Of a stretch of 64,000 nucleotides of DNA, positions 38,493 to 47,776 are shown one piece after another. The notes under the pieces are model-generated. The model was given only the letters and a program-made list of their open reading frames with translations, had not been told where the DNA came from and searched no databases. The DNA comes from CAVPMN01 sp963706425 (GTDB taxonomy: Bacteria; Actinomycetota; Acidimicrobiia; Acidimicrobiales; Acidimicrobilacustridaceae): assembly GCA_963706425.1 (NCBI GenBank), contig CAVPMN010000001.1:248001-312000 (forward strand). The letters are read 5' to 3'. A program made the translations under genes and the position numbers. Every line of letters begins with the position of its first letter. Within the stretch, counting starts at the first letter, position 1.

Positions 38493-39957
38493 TCAGCGAC
38501 TCCGACGTGAGGGTGGCCGGAACGAGCCGGCCAGCTCGAGCAGCGTGCGCACGCCCCAGCCCGGTGCCCCCGGTGGCGAACTCACCGTCGGGTCCGTTGC
38601 CCCACCAGGCGGTGCCGGCGATGTCGAGATGGGCCCACGGGATGCCCTCGGCCACGAACTCCTGCAGGAACAGGCCGGCGATGAGCGTGCCCGCTCCCTT
38701 GCTCTTGGCGATGTTGCGCAGGTCGGCGACGTCGGAGTCGAAGCGCGAGCCGGTAGTCGGCCGGCAGCGGGAGGTGCCACACGCGCTCGCCGCCGCGCCG
38801 GGCGGCATCGGCGACGATGCCGACCCAGTCGTCGTCGTTGCCCATCAGCCCGGCGATGCGATCGCCGAGCGCCACCTCGACCGCGCCGGTGAGCGTCGCC
38901 AGGTCGACGATGGCATCGGGCTTCGCCTCCGATGCCAGCGACAACGCGTCGGCGAGCACCAGACGACCTTCGGCGTCGGTGTTGAGCACCTCGACGGTCT
39001 TGCCGTTGCGGATCTTCAGCACGTCGCCCGGGCGGGTGGCATCGCCGTTGATCATGTTGTCGGTGAGCGGGAGGTAGCCGCTGACCCTGCTGCGAGGGCC
39101 GACCGCCGCCATCGCCGAGAACGCGCCGAGCACGGCCGCGGCCCCGCCCATGTCGTTCTTCATCGTCATCATGCCCTCGCCCGACTTGATGGACAGCCCG
39201 CCGGAGTCGAACGTGATGCCCTTGCCCACCAGCGCCAGGGCACCCTTGGGCGCCTCGGGCTCATAGGTGATCTCGACGAACCGCGGCGGGTTGGCCGAAC
39301 CCCGGTTGACGCCCAGCAGGCCACCGAGGCCGGCCTCGGCGATCTCGGACGGGCCGAGCACCGTGATCTGCAGGTTCTCGCGGTTCGGCGATCTCGACCG
39401 CGACCTCGGCGAACAGCTGCGGCGTGAGCTCACCGCCGGGCGTGTTCACCAGGTCGCGACTGAACGCCACGGCCTCGGCCACTCGGACGCCCAGCGCTAC
39501 TGCCTGCTCGACCCGCTTGCCGGCGACGCCGACCTGCACGACGCGCTCGAGGCGCGCCGGCGAGGGCGAGGACTTGTAACGATCGAACCGGTAGCTCGAC
39601 AGCGAGAAGCCCTCGGCGACCGCCCGGGCCGCCGCGGGACGATCGGCCGCCTCGACGTCGGCCGCGAGCCGCGACGCCAACGCCGTACGACGCGACGCTG
39701 CCCGCCCGGCTACCGCGGCGGCCCGCCGCAGCACCACCGCATCGACCTGCTCGGCCGGCCCGAGGCCGGTGAGCACGATAGGTCTGCCCGTCGACGCCGT
39801 TGACCACCGCCGACTGCCCGAGTTCGCCCTCGAAGCCGCGGTTGGCGAGCTCGACGCGCTCGACCGGTGCCCCGTCGAGCTCACCACGTGCGACGCCCAC
39901 CACGACCGCGTCGACGTCGTCAGGTAGCTGCTTCGCGAGCTGGAAGTCGATTGCCAT
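38493..39957 (-). CDS. pepA: Leucyl aminopeptidase (M17 family), four frameshifts
   Basis: A zinc/manganese aminopeptidase that trims N-terminal residues from peptides. Pieces in order: MAIDFQLAKQLPDDVDAVVV, then (change near 39785) VLTGLGPAEQVDAVVLRRAA and SRDLVNTPGGELTPQ, then (near 39385) GKGITFDSGGLSIK and the M17 signature NTDAEGRLVLADAL, then (near 38755) RFDSDVADLRNIAKSKGAGT and HLDIAGTAW, then (near 38560) GVRTLLELAGSF. Conserved residues are intact on both sides of every change, so errors in the sequence seem likelier than decay. It is followed, in the same direction from upstream, by one base to the PduO gene. Confidence 0.85.
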
Positions 39958-39958
39958 G

Positions 39959-40507
39959 TCAGCCGCTCCGACCGACGTCGCGCGTGACCAGGGACGAGCC
40001 TTCCTGCCACCGTGCGATGGTCCAGAGCAGATCGCTCAGCCGGTTGAGGTACGCAACCACCTTCGAGTCGGGCGCCGCCGCAGCCAGGCTGTCGCGCTCG
40101 GCCCGGCGCACCACGGTGCGAGCGACGTCGAGCCGGGCGGCGAGCTCGGACTGGCCCGGGACGACGAACTCCGTCGGCATCTCGAAGCGCTCCGACACGT
40201 CGTCGATGAGCCCTTCGAGCCGGGTGACCATCTCGTCGGTGACGAGCGTGGCACCAGCCGACAGCTTGTCGCGATTCGGGGCTTCGGTGGCCAGGTCGGC
40301 CATGAGCACCCACAGGTCTCGTTCGATCGACACGAGCAGCTCGTCGAGCTCGGAGCCCCGCTCGGCGCCGGCCCGCGCCAAGCCCACGAACGCCTGTGCC
40401 TCGTCGACCGTGCCGTACGCCGTCGGCAACACCGAGTCCTTGGCGACCCGCCCACCGAAGTAGAGGCCGGTGGTGCCGTCGTCGCCCTTGCGGGTGTAGA
40501 TCTTCAT
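39959..40507 (-). CDS. pduO: Cob(I)alamin adenosyltransferase, PduO type
   Basis: Transfers the adenosyl group of ATP to cob(I)alamin, making coenzyme B12. The 182 residues show the family landmarks IYTRKGDDGTTGLYFGGRV at the N-terminus (ATP-binding), GTVDEAQAFVGLAR, and VRRAERDSL and YLNRLSDLLWTIAR near the end. The product would serve the methylmalonyl-CoA mutase at 7.5 kb. The gene is divergent from metH, the other cobalamin enzyme, over only 68 bases. TAGGCT sits 8 nt before the ATG. Confidence 0.93.
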   Translation of the reverse strand: MKIYTRKGDDGTTGLYFGGRVAKDSVLPTAYGTVDEAQAFVGLARAGAERGSELDELLVSIERDLWVLMADLATEAPNRDKLSAGATLVTDEMVTRLEGLIDDVSERFEMPTEFVVPGQSELAARLDVARTVVRRAERDSLAAAAPDSKVVAYLNRLSDLLWTIARWQEGSSLVTRDVGRSG

Positions 40508-40575
40508 CGGCAGGCAGCCTAGGTGAGCCGCAACGCATTACGGCCGCTCGGACACCCACCGGTAGCCTTGGCCCG
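40508..40575. promoter_or_regulatory. Divergent promoter region pduO/metH
   Basis: TAGGCT on the minus strand (40521-40516) serves pduO with an 8-nt gap; TAGCCT on the plus strand (40563-40568) serves metH with a 7-nt gap. Both fit leaderless transcripts. There is no room for a cobalamin riboswitch. Confidence 0.5.
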
Positions 40576-43500
40576 ATGCAGAGCAGCTATCTCGACGCCG
40601 TCAACGAGCGGGTCGTCATCTACGACGGGGCCTTCGGCACGGGCGTGCAGTCGAAGAACCTCGGTCCGGACGACTTCGGCGGTCCCGATCTCGAGGGCTG
40701 CAACGAGATCCTGGTGGTCACCCGACCCGATGTCATCAAGGAGCTGCACGCCGGCTTCCTCGACGTGGGTGTCGACGTGCTCGAGACCTGCACCTTCGGT
40801 TCGAACGCGATCCCCCTCGGCGAATACGGCCTGGCCGATCGCGTCCACGAGCTCAACGTGGTGGCGGCCCAGCTCGCCCGTGAGGTGGCGGCCGACTACT
40901 CGACGCCCGACCGGCCCCGATGGGTGGCGGGCTCCATCGGGCCGGGCACCAAGTTCGCGTCGCTCGGCCAGATCCGCTACGCCGAGCTCCGCGACATCTA
41001 CGAGGCACAAGCCCGCGCCCTGCTCGAGGGTGGGGTCGACCTGCTCATCATCGAGACCCAGTTCGACCTGCTCGGCGTGAAAGCCACCATGGCCGGGTGC
41101 CGACGGGCCATGAAGGCACTCGACCGCGAGGTGCCCCTGCAGGTGCAGGTGACGATGGAGGTCACGGGCCGCATGCTGCCCGGCACCGAGATCGGCGCCG
41201 CGCTCGGCGCGCTCGATCCGATGCGTCCCGACATCATCGGCATCAACTGCGCCACCGGCCCGGCCGAGATGAGCGAGCACCTCCGCCATCTCGCGCAACA
41301 CGCTCGCATGCCCATCGCCTGCATCCCCAACGCGGGCATGCCGTCGGTGGTCGACGGCGCGATGCACTACGACCTCACGCCCGAGCAGCTGGCCGAGCAC
41401 CATGCCCGCTTCATCACCGACTTCGGGGTGTCGGTCGTGGGCGGTTGCTGCGGCACCACCCCGGAGCACCTGGCCGCCGTCGTCGACCGCTGCCGCGACC
41501 TCACCCCCAAGGCGCGCCAGCCCGTGCACGAGCCGGGCGCCACCTCGATCTACTCGCTGCAGCCGTTCGAGCAGGACACGTCGTTCCTCATCATCGGCGA
41601 GCGCACCAACGCCAACGGCTCGAAGAAGTTCCGCGAGGCCATGCTCGAGGGCGACTTCGACCTCTGTGTGCAGATGGCGAAGGACCAGGTGAAGGAGGGC
41701 GCGCACGTCCTCGACGTGTGCGTCGACTACGTCGGCCGCGACGGCACCGCCGACATGGACGAGATCGCGCAGCGGTTCGCCACCCAGGCCAGCGTGCCAC
41801 TCGTGCTCGACTCCACCGAGCCCCAGGTCATGGAGGCCGGCCTCCAATGGCTGGGTGGGCGGGCCATCCTCAACTCGGCCAACCTCGAAGACGGCGACGA
41901 GCCCGGCTCACGACTCGACCGGGTGATGACCCTGGCCGGCGAGTACGGCGCGGCCGTGATCTGCCTGCTCATCGACGAAGAGGGCCAGGCGCGCGACGTC
42001 GAGTGGAAGCTGCGGGTCGCGCACCGCATCCACGATCTGGCCATCGAGCGTTACGGGCTCGAGCCGAGCGATCTCATCTTCGACGCGCTCACCTTCCCGC
42101 TCTCCACGGGCGACGAAGACCTTCGCGCCGACGCCATGGCCACCATCGACGCCATCAAGCGCATCAAGGCCGAGCTGCCCGGCGTGTTCACCACGCTCGG
42201 CGTGTCGAACGTGTCGTTCGGCCTGAAGCCCGCCGCCCGTCACGTGCTCAACTCGGTCTTCCTGCACGAATGTGTGCAGGCCGGCCTCGACTCGGCGATC
42301 GTGCACGCGGCCAAGATCCAGCCCCTCAACCGCATCCCCGACGAGCAGCGCCAGGTGGCGCTCGACCTCATCTACGACCGGCGCACCAGCGACTACGACC
42401 CGCTCCAAGAGCTGCTCGCCGTCTTCGAGGACGTGCAGGAGGTGCAGGCCGAGAAGGAGGACCGCTCGGGCTGGTCGGTCGAGCAGCGCCTGTCCCAGCG
42501 CATCATCGACGGCGACCGAGACGGCCTCGAAGCCGATCTCGAGGAGTCGCTCGCCCAGGGCACGTCACCACTCGACATCGTCAACGAGACCTTGCTGTCG
42601 GGCATGAAGGTGGTCGGTGAGCTCTTCGGATCGGGTGAGATGCAGCTGCCCTTCGTGCTGCAGTCGGCCGAGACGATGAAGACGGCAGTCGCTTACCTCG
42701 AGCCGCGCATGGAGAAGTCCGACTCCGGCGGCAAAGGCCGCATCGTGCTCGCCACCGTGAAGGGCGACGTGCACGACATCGGCAAGAACCTGGTCGACAT
42801 CATCCTCACCAACAACGGCTACGAGGTGCACAACCTCGGCATCAAGGTGAGCATCGCCGACATGATCGAGAAGGCCGCCGAGGTGAAGGCCGATGCCATC
42901 GGCATGAGCGGTCTGCTCGTCAAGAGCACGCTGATCATGCGCGACAACCTCGAGGAGCTCAACGATCGCGGCCTGGCCGACATCCCCATCCTGCTCGGCG
43001 GCGCGGCCCTCACGCGCAGCTATGTCGAGCGCGACCTGCGCGGTGTCTACGAGGGCCGCGTGTTCTACGGCAAGGACGCCTTCGAGGGACTGTGGGTCAT
43101 GGACCGGCTCGGCGAGATCAAGCGGGGCGCGGACGACGATCCCGACTGGGGGCGGGTGCCGTCCGAGTCACGGGTGCCGGCCCGGTCGTCCACCGGCACC
43201 GCCGAGGTCGATCCCACCACGCTGCCCGCGCGCTCGCCCGAGGTGGTCACCGACAATCCCGTGTTCACCCCACCGTTCCTCGGCTCGAACGTGGTGAAGG
43301 GCATTCCGCTCGACGACATCGCCGGCTACTTGAACGAGACCGCGCTCTTCCGCAACCAGTGGCAGTTCCGGCCCGAGAACGGCGAGGACGACGCCGCGTT
43401 CAAGGCCAGGATCCGCCCCACGTTGCGTGATGAGCTGGCTCGGGCGAAGGAGACCGACATCCTCGTCCCCCAGGTCGTCTACGGCTACTACCCGGCCAAC

Positions 43501-44055
43501 GCCGACGGGAACGACGTGGTCATCTGGAAGGACGAGAACCGCTCGAGCGAGTGGATGCGCTTCGCCTTCCCCCGCCAGTCGAAAGAGCCGTGGCTCTGCA
43601 TCGCCGACTTCTTCCGTCCGATCGACTCAGGCGAGCCCGACTACGCCGCCTTCCACATCGTCACCATGGGGGCCCGGGTGAGCGAGGTCACGGCCGGCCT
43701 GTTCGCCGACAACCGCTACCAGGAGTACCTGCTCGTCCATGGGCTGGGCGTCGAGATGGCCGAGGCCCTCGCCGAGTACTGGCACCGGCGCATCCGCGAG
43801 GAATGGGGGTTCGCCGACGAGGACGGACCGTCCCTCGCCGGCCTGTTCCGCCAGCAGTACCGCGGCGGCCGCTACTCGTGGGGCTATCCGGCGTGCCCCG
43901 ACCTCGAAGACAACGAGAAGGTCGCCGAGCTGCTCGACGCGGGCCGCATCGGCATCGAGGTCAGTGAAGAGACCGGCTTCCAGTTCCAGCCCGAGCAGTC
44001 GACCTCGGCGCTCATCTGCCACCACCCGAGGGCCAAGTACTTCGTGGCCCGCTGA
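40576..44055 (+). CDS. metH: Cobalamin-dependent methionine synthase
   Basis: Moves a methyl group from methyltetrahydrofolate through cobalamin to homocysteine. The 1159 residues hold all four modules: homocysteine domain (1-320; zinc cysteines in INCATG and VGGCCGTTPEH), pterin-binding domain (about 340-620; IIGERTNANGSKKF), B12 cap and Rossmann domain (about 640-870; cobalt ligand in VKGDVHDIGKN) and SAM-binding reactivation domain (about 895-1159; RGGRYSWGYPACPDLE). The frame is open upstream to 40396, but the ATG at 40576 is the only start that matches the family and the promoter. Confidence 0.96.
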   Translation: MQSSYLDAVNERVVIYDGAFGTGVQSKNLGPDDFGGPDLEGCNEILVVTRPDVIKELHAGFLDVGVDVLETCTFGSNAIPLGEYGLADRVHELNVVAAQLAREVAADYSTPDRPRWVAGSIGPGTKFASLGQIRYAELRDIYEAQARALLEGGVDLLIIETQFDLLGVKATMAGCRRAMKALDREVPLQVQVTMEVTGRMLPGTEIGAALGALDPMRPDIIGINCATGPAEMSEHLRHLAQHARMPIACIPNAGMPSVVDGAMHYDLTPEQLAEHHARFITDFGVSVVGGCCGTTPEHLAAVVDRCRDLTPKARQPVHEPGATSIYSLQPFEQDTSFLIIGERTNANGSKKFREAMLEGDFDLCVQMAKDQVKEGAHVLDVCVDYVGRDGTADMDEIAQRFATQASVPLVLDSTEPQVMEAGLQWLGGRAILNSANLEDGDEPGSRLDRVMTLAGEYGAAVICLLIDEEGQARDVEWKLRVAHRIHDLAIERYGLEPSDLIFDALTFPLSTGDEDLRADAMATIDAIKRIKAELPGVFTTLGVSNVSFGLKPAARHVLNSVFLHECVQAGLDSAIVHAAKIQPLNRIPDEQRQVALDLIYDRRTSDYDPLQELLAVFEDVQEVQAEKEDRSGWSVEQRLSQRIIDGDRDGLEADLEESLAQGTSPLDIVNETLLSGMKVVGELFGSGEMQLPFVLQSAETMKTAVAYLEPRMEKSDSGGKGRIVLATVKGDVHDIGKNLVDIILTNNGYEVHNLGIKVSIADMIEKAAEVKADAIGMSGLLVKSTLIMRDNLEELNDRGLADIPILLGGAALTRSYVERDLRGVYEGRVFYGKDAFEGLWVMDRLGEIKRGADDDPDWGRVPSESRVPARSSTGTAEVDPTTLPARSPEVVTDNPVFTPPFLGSNVVKGIPLDDIAGYLNETALFRNQWQFRPENGEDDAAFKARIRPTLRDELARAKETDILVPQVVYGYYPANADGNDVVIWKDENRSSEWMRFAFPRQSKEPWLCIADFFRPIDSGEPDYAAFHIVTMGARVSEVTAGLFADNRYQEYLLVHGLGVEMAEALAEYWHRRIREEWGFADEDGPSLAGLFRQQYRGGRYSWGYPACPDLEDNEKVAELLDAGRIGIEVSEETGFQFQPEQSTSALICHHPRAKYFVAR

Positions 44056-44073
44056 CCGCGGATCGGCTGATCG

Positions 44074-45001
44074 CTAGCCGGCCGCAGGCTCCTTCGAGGC
44101 GAGCAGACCGATCGGACAGAAGCTGGCCGGCGCATCGGTCGATGCCGCGCTGGCGATACCTGCGCCGCCTCCCGCACCGCCGCCGAGGCCCGAGTTGTGA
44201 CACGGGTGGCCGGGATCGAAGATCGCGCCACCAGCCGGGATGCATGGATGCATCGGGGCGTGCACGTCAGCCACGTAGGGCAGCCCGTCGACCACCCACA
44301 CGTGGAGCATGTAGTAGTTCTGCATGTGCACGTTGACGCCGCCCTGGCTGGCGCACTGCGTGTCGGTGGTGTTCACGTTGAAGGCCACCGCCGTGTTGGG
44401 GTTGACGCACAACGTCGGATGGTGGTGCCACCAGTCGTTGTTGCCGGCGAAGCCCTCGGGCGGCTGACCGTCGGTGGTGCGCACGTAGTAGGACATGCCG
44501 ACCAGCTCGTCGCCGTCGTCGTTGCCGTTGTACTGCAGGTATTCGGGCTCGGCCGGATCGAACATGCCGTCGACGTTGGTGCCCGGGAAGACCGGGTCGA
44601 ACCGGTTGAAGCTCGGGTCGTTCAGCAGCGCCGGGGTGATGCCACCGCGGCCGTGGTGCGTGCCCATGCCGGGGATGAAGTCGAAGGCGCTGCGGAAGCC
44701 GGCCGCCTCGGCCACGCCCAGCGTCGGGTACTGCTCGGCGTAGGCCTTGGCCTGGTCGAACTGCACGGCGACCGTCGAGACACGTCTGTCGGTCGAGTGG
44801 GTCGCGTGTCGTGCCTGCGTACCAGTCGACCGTGCCCATGCCCGGACCGGTGACCGAGTTGGGCGCCACCGGATCGCACGTCCAAGGCGTCGGGGCGTTG
44901 GCCACCCACGCGTTGAGCGCATCCGAGAAGTAGCAGCCGGTGGACAGCAGCGCCATGACGCCGAGCACCGCGAGCATTCGCATCCGACCGAACATCAGCA
45001 T
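44074..45001 (-). CDS. Predicted lipoprotein with His/Cys-rich region, one frameshift
   Basis: The ATG at 45001 follows a strong GGGGGG ribosome binding site. The signal sequence MLAVLGVMALLSTGC ends in a lipobox, so the protein is probably lipid-anchored. Near 44810 the frame changes and the protein continues with FDQAKAYAEQYPTLGVAEAAGF, FIPGMGTHHG, LQYNGNDDGDELVGMSYYV, WWHHHPTLCVN, MQNYYMLHVWVVDG and MHPCIPAGGAIFDPGHPCH. The many His and paired Cys suggest metal binding, but no known domain was recognised. It is convergent with metH, 18 bases away. Confidence 0.65.
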
Positions 45002-45049
45002 GTCCCCCCATGATGGTGGATCGGCCCCCCGATCCACGACGGCGAAACC

Positions 45050-45964
45050 CTATCTCGCCGGCTGGTCGGCAGGCGGGGGAAGCATCTGCTCGAGCGTGGC
45101 GGCCGGTTCGAACAGATCACCGAAGTCGTCGACCCGGTCGAGCACGTCGAACGCTTCGAACGAGAGCTCCTCGCCGTCGGCGGCGCGCTCGACCTCGTCC
45201 CAGGTGACCGGTGTCGACACGGTCGGGCGTGGACGGGCCCGCAGTGAGTAGACGCACACGGTCGTCTTGAACCGCGCGTTCTGACTCCAGTCGATGAGGA
45301 TCTTGCCCTTGCGCAGCTGCTTGTTCTGCTCGGTGACGACGAGCTTCGGCTGATGCTTCTCGATCACCTGCGCGACCGCGAGGGAGAACGAACGGGTGTG
45401 CTCGTGCTCGTGGGGCGTGTTGAGCGGCAGGTAGACCTGCAGCCCCTTCGAGCCCGAGGTCTTGGCCAGGCTGGTGAGCCCGAGGCCGGCGAGCGTGTCG
45501 CGCACGAGCAGTCCGATCTCGGCGCACTCCCGCATGGCGGCCGGCGCGCCGGGGTCGAGGTCGAACACCACCATGGTGGGCGACTCGATGTCGGTGGCCC
45601 GGGCCATCGGGGTGTGCAACTCGAGCGCGGCGAGATTCGCGGCCCACACCAGGGAGGCGGGCGAGTCGAGCACGCAGTAGTCGATGGCGCCGCCCTTGTC
45701 GCCCGGGCCCGGCGCCACCGGCACCCACTCGGGACGGTGCTTCGGGCAGCGCTTCTCGAAGAAGGAGTCGGCGTCGACGCCGTTGGGATAGCGCCGAAGG
45801 GTGACGCAGCGGTCGCCGAGGTGCCGCAACATCGTCGGCGCGATGCGGGCGTAGTACTCGACGATCTGCGCCTTGGTGAAGCCGACCTCGGGATAGAGCA
45901 CCTTGTCGAGGTTCGAGAGCTTGAGCTGGTGACCGTCGACGTCGACGATCGTCGGCGCAGCCAC
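45050..45964 (-). CDS. ligD: Stand-alone LigD polymerase/primase domain protein
   Basis: AEP-superfamily polymerase that fills gaps and adds ribonucleotides at double-strand breaks in Ku-dependent end joining. The 304 residues show LSNLDKVLYPEVGFTKAQIVEYY, RYPNGVDADSFFEKRCPKH, the metal-binding FDLDPGAP, KTSGSKGLQVYLPL, and KILIDWSQNARFKTTVCVYSLR. Neither the ATP-dependent ligase domain nor the 3'-phosphoesterase domain is present in this gene or beside it, so the ligase must be elsewhere. It lies directly downstream of ku. Confidence 0.93.
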   Translation of the reverse strand: MAAPTIVDVDGHQLKLSNLDKVLYPEVGFTKAQIVEYYARIAPTMLRHLGDRCVTLRRYPNGVDADSFFEKRCPKHRPEWVPVAPGPGDKGGAIDYCVLDSPASLVWAANLAALELHTPMARATDIESPTMVVFDLDPGAPAAMRECAEIGLLVRDTLAGLGLTSLAKTSGSKGLQVYLPLNTPHEHEHTRSFSLAVAQVIEKHQPKLVVTEQNKQLRKGKILIDWSQNARFKTTVCVYSLRARPRPTVSTPVTWDEVERAADGEELSFEAFDVLDRVDDFGDLFEPAATLEQMLPPPADQPAR

Positions 45965-45981
45965 GGTGAGCAGGCCCGGGC

Positions 45982-46839
45982 TCAGCCGGCCGCGGACTGC
46001 GGCTCGGCTTCGACGGCCTCGTCCGCGCCGTCGTGCGCCGTCGGATGGCGCTGGCGCGCGCTCTTGGCCGCCGTGACGGACGCCTCGAGCGCAGCCATGA
46101 GATCGACCACCTTCTCGGGTTCGAGGGCGGCGGCTGGTGCCACGATCTCCTCACCTTCGGCCTTGCGCTCGATCATCGACAGCACGGCCTCGCGGTAGCT
46201 GTCGTGGAACTTCTCGGGCTCGAAGTCGGCCGCGAGCGTCTCGATCAGCTGGCGGGCCATGTCGAGCTCCTTCTCGGAGAGCTCGAGATCGGCGGCTTCG
46301 TCGAGCTCGGGGATGGTGGCCGGGTCGTTGATCTCGTCGGCGTAGACCATCGTCGACAGCAGGAGCCGACCGTCCTGGGGGCGGATGGCGGCCAGGTACT
46401 GCTTGGTGCGCATCACGAAGTGGGCGATGCCGACCTTGCCCTCCTGCTCCATGGCCTGGGTGAGCAGGGCATAGGGCTTGACCGCGCCGGAGTCGGGCGC
46501 AAGGTAGTAGGCGCTGTCGTAGAAGATCGGGTCGATGTCGACCAGGTCGACGAACTCGTCGATGTCGATCGTGCGCACCGCCTTGGGGTCGAGCGCGGCC
46601 AGTTCGTCGTCGGTGATGACCACGTAGTTCCCCGACGACAGCTCGTAGCCCTTGACGATCTGCTCGTAGGGCACCTCTTCGCCGGTCTCCGCCGAGACCC
46701 GCTTCTGCTTCACCCGCGAGTTGGTCTTGGCGTCGAGCTGGTTGAACTGCACGTTCTTGCGCGACACCGCGCTGTACAGCTTCACCGGGATGTTGACCAG
46801 GCCGAAGCTGATCGAACCGCTCCAGATCGCTCGCGCCAT
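45982..46839 (-). CDS. ku: Ku protein, DNA double-strand-break end-binding
   Basis: Homodimeric ring that binds broken DNA ends and recruits LigD. The ATG at 46839 gives 285 residues with the typical start MARAIWSGSISFGLVNIPVKLYSAV split across the first strand, VPYEQIVKGYE, FDP-type loop SAYYLAPDSGAVKPYALL, and FEPEKFHDSYREAVLSMIERKAEG. The C-terminal tail is acidic (DEAVEAEPQ) rather than lysine-rich as in mycobacterial Ku. The LigD-polymerase gene begins 17 bases downstream, so the pair is an operon. Confidence 0.93.
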   Translation of the reverse strand: MARAIWSGSISFGLVNIPVKLYSAVSRKNVQFNQLDAKTNSRVKQKRVSAETGEEVPYEQIVKGYELSSGNYVVITDDELAALDPKAVRTIDIDEFVDLVDIDPIFYDSAYYLAPDSGAVKPYALLTQAMEQEGKVGIAHFVMRTKQYLAAIRPQDGRLLLSTMVYADEINDPATIPELDEAADLELSEKELDMARQLIETLAADFEPEKFHDSYREAVLSMIERKAEGEEIVAPAAALEPEKVVDLMAALEASVTAAKSARQRHPTAHDGADEAVEAEPQSAAG

Positions 46840-46913
46840 GTTTCGACCTTCCCCGAAGTGTCGACCGTCTAGACCGGACTCGCCCAGACCCAACAAGTTC
46901 CCGAAGGGCGCTT

Positions 46914-47775
46914 CTACTCGATCGAGAGTAGCGCCCGGGCGACCAGATCGGTGCCGAACGCCGTGAGGATGGCGAGGTAGAGCAGGCCGGTGGCCGCCAT
47001 GACGGCCGAGTAGTAGCGCTCCTTGAGCGCGAGCCTCGTCACCACGAGCAGGCCGGCGGTGGTGATCACACAGGCCACCCAGAACCAGCCGAGCAACCCG
47101 TTGTAGCCGTCGTCGATCGTGCCGTTGAGCGCCGACACCATGCCCGGCGGGATGAGCAACAGCACGACCTCGGGCACGAGCAGCCATCCGGTCCAGCGCA
47201 CCAGCTCGTTCAGCGGGCCACGGGCCAGGCCCGGCTGCACCAGGTACCAGTGGCCGAGCAGCATGGCGTCGGTGACCACGCCGAGGAAGGCGCCACCCAA
47301 CCGCGAAGCGCGCCATGTTGAGCCAGTGGTTGCCGCCCGCGTCCCATCCGGCCGCCAACACGCCCACCGCGCCGATGCACGGCGCGATGAGGTCGAGGCC
47401 GGGCGGGAACTCGCGCTGGGTCTCGTCGCGTTCCTGCGGCGCCCGGTCGATGCCGGTCATCGCGGCCACGCGCGCCGAGCGCTGCTCGGCGAGCGCCGCC
47501 TGGCCCGACACGCCCGCCTTGCGCCGCAACACCGAGACCAGCAGCACCGCCGACGCCGCCAGCGCAGTGCCGACCGACGCGATGTCGCGCAACGCCAGTG
47601 GCTCGATGACGAACAGGCCGACGTAGGCCGCGCCGGCGGCCATCAGGGCGTAGACGCCGCGCATCAACCAGCCGTAGCCGAGGCCGACCTCACGCCGCCG
47701 AGTGGTGACCCAGAGGAACAGCAGACCTCCTGTCGCCCACTGCAGCAGGAACGATGCTGCGTCGAAGCCGACCAC
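46914..47775 (-). CDS. Integral membrane protein of unknown function, one frameshift
   Basis: About 285 residues with seven to eight hydrophobic segments. The N-terminal part (SFLLQWATGGLLFLWVTTRRR, GVYALMAAGAAYVGLFVIEP, ALAASAVLLVSVLRRK) joins near 47300 to a second part (GGAFLGVVTDAMLLGHWYLVQPGL, TGWLLVPEVVLLLIPPG, ERYYSAVMAATGLLYLAIL). HWYLVQP between two membrane segments could be a metal- or haem-ligand motif, but no family was identified. It is separated by one base from the upstream M24 peptidase gene and by about 75 bases from ku. Confidence 0.65.
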
Positions 47776-47776
47776 C

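Noticed and set aside
40508..40575. Cobalamin riboswitch before metH or pduO
   Set aside because: The spacer is only 68 bases and lacks the B12-box; both genes look leaderless.
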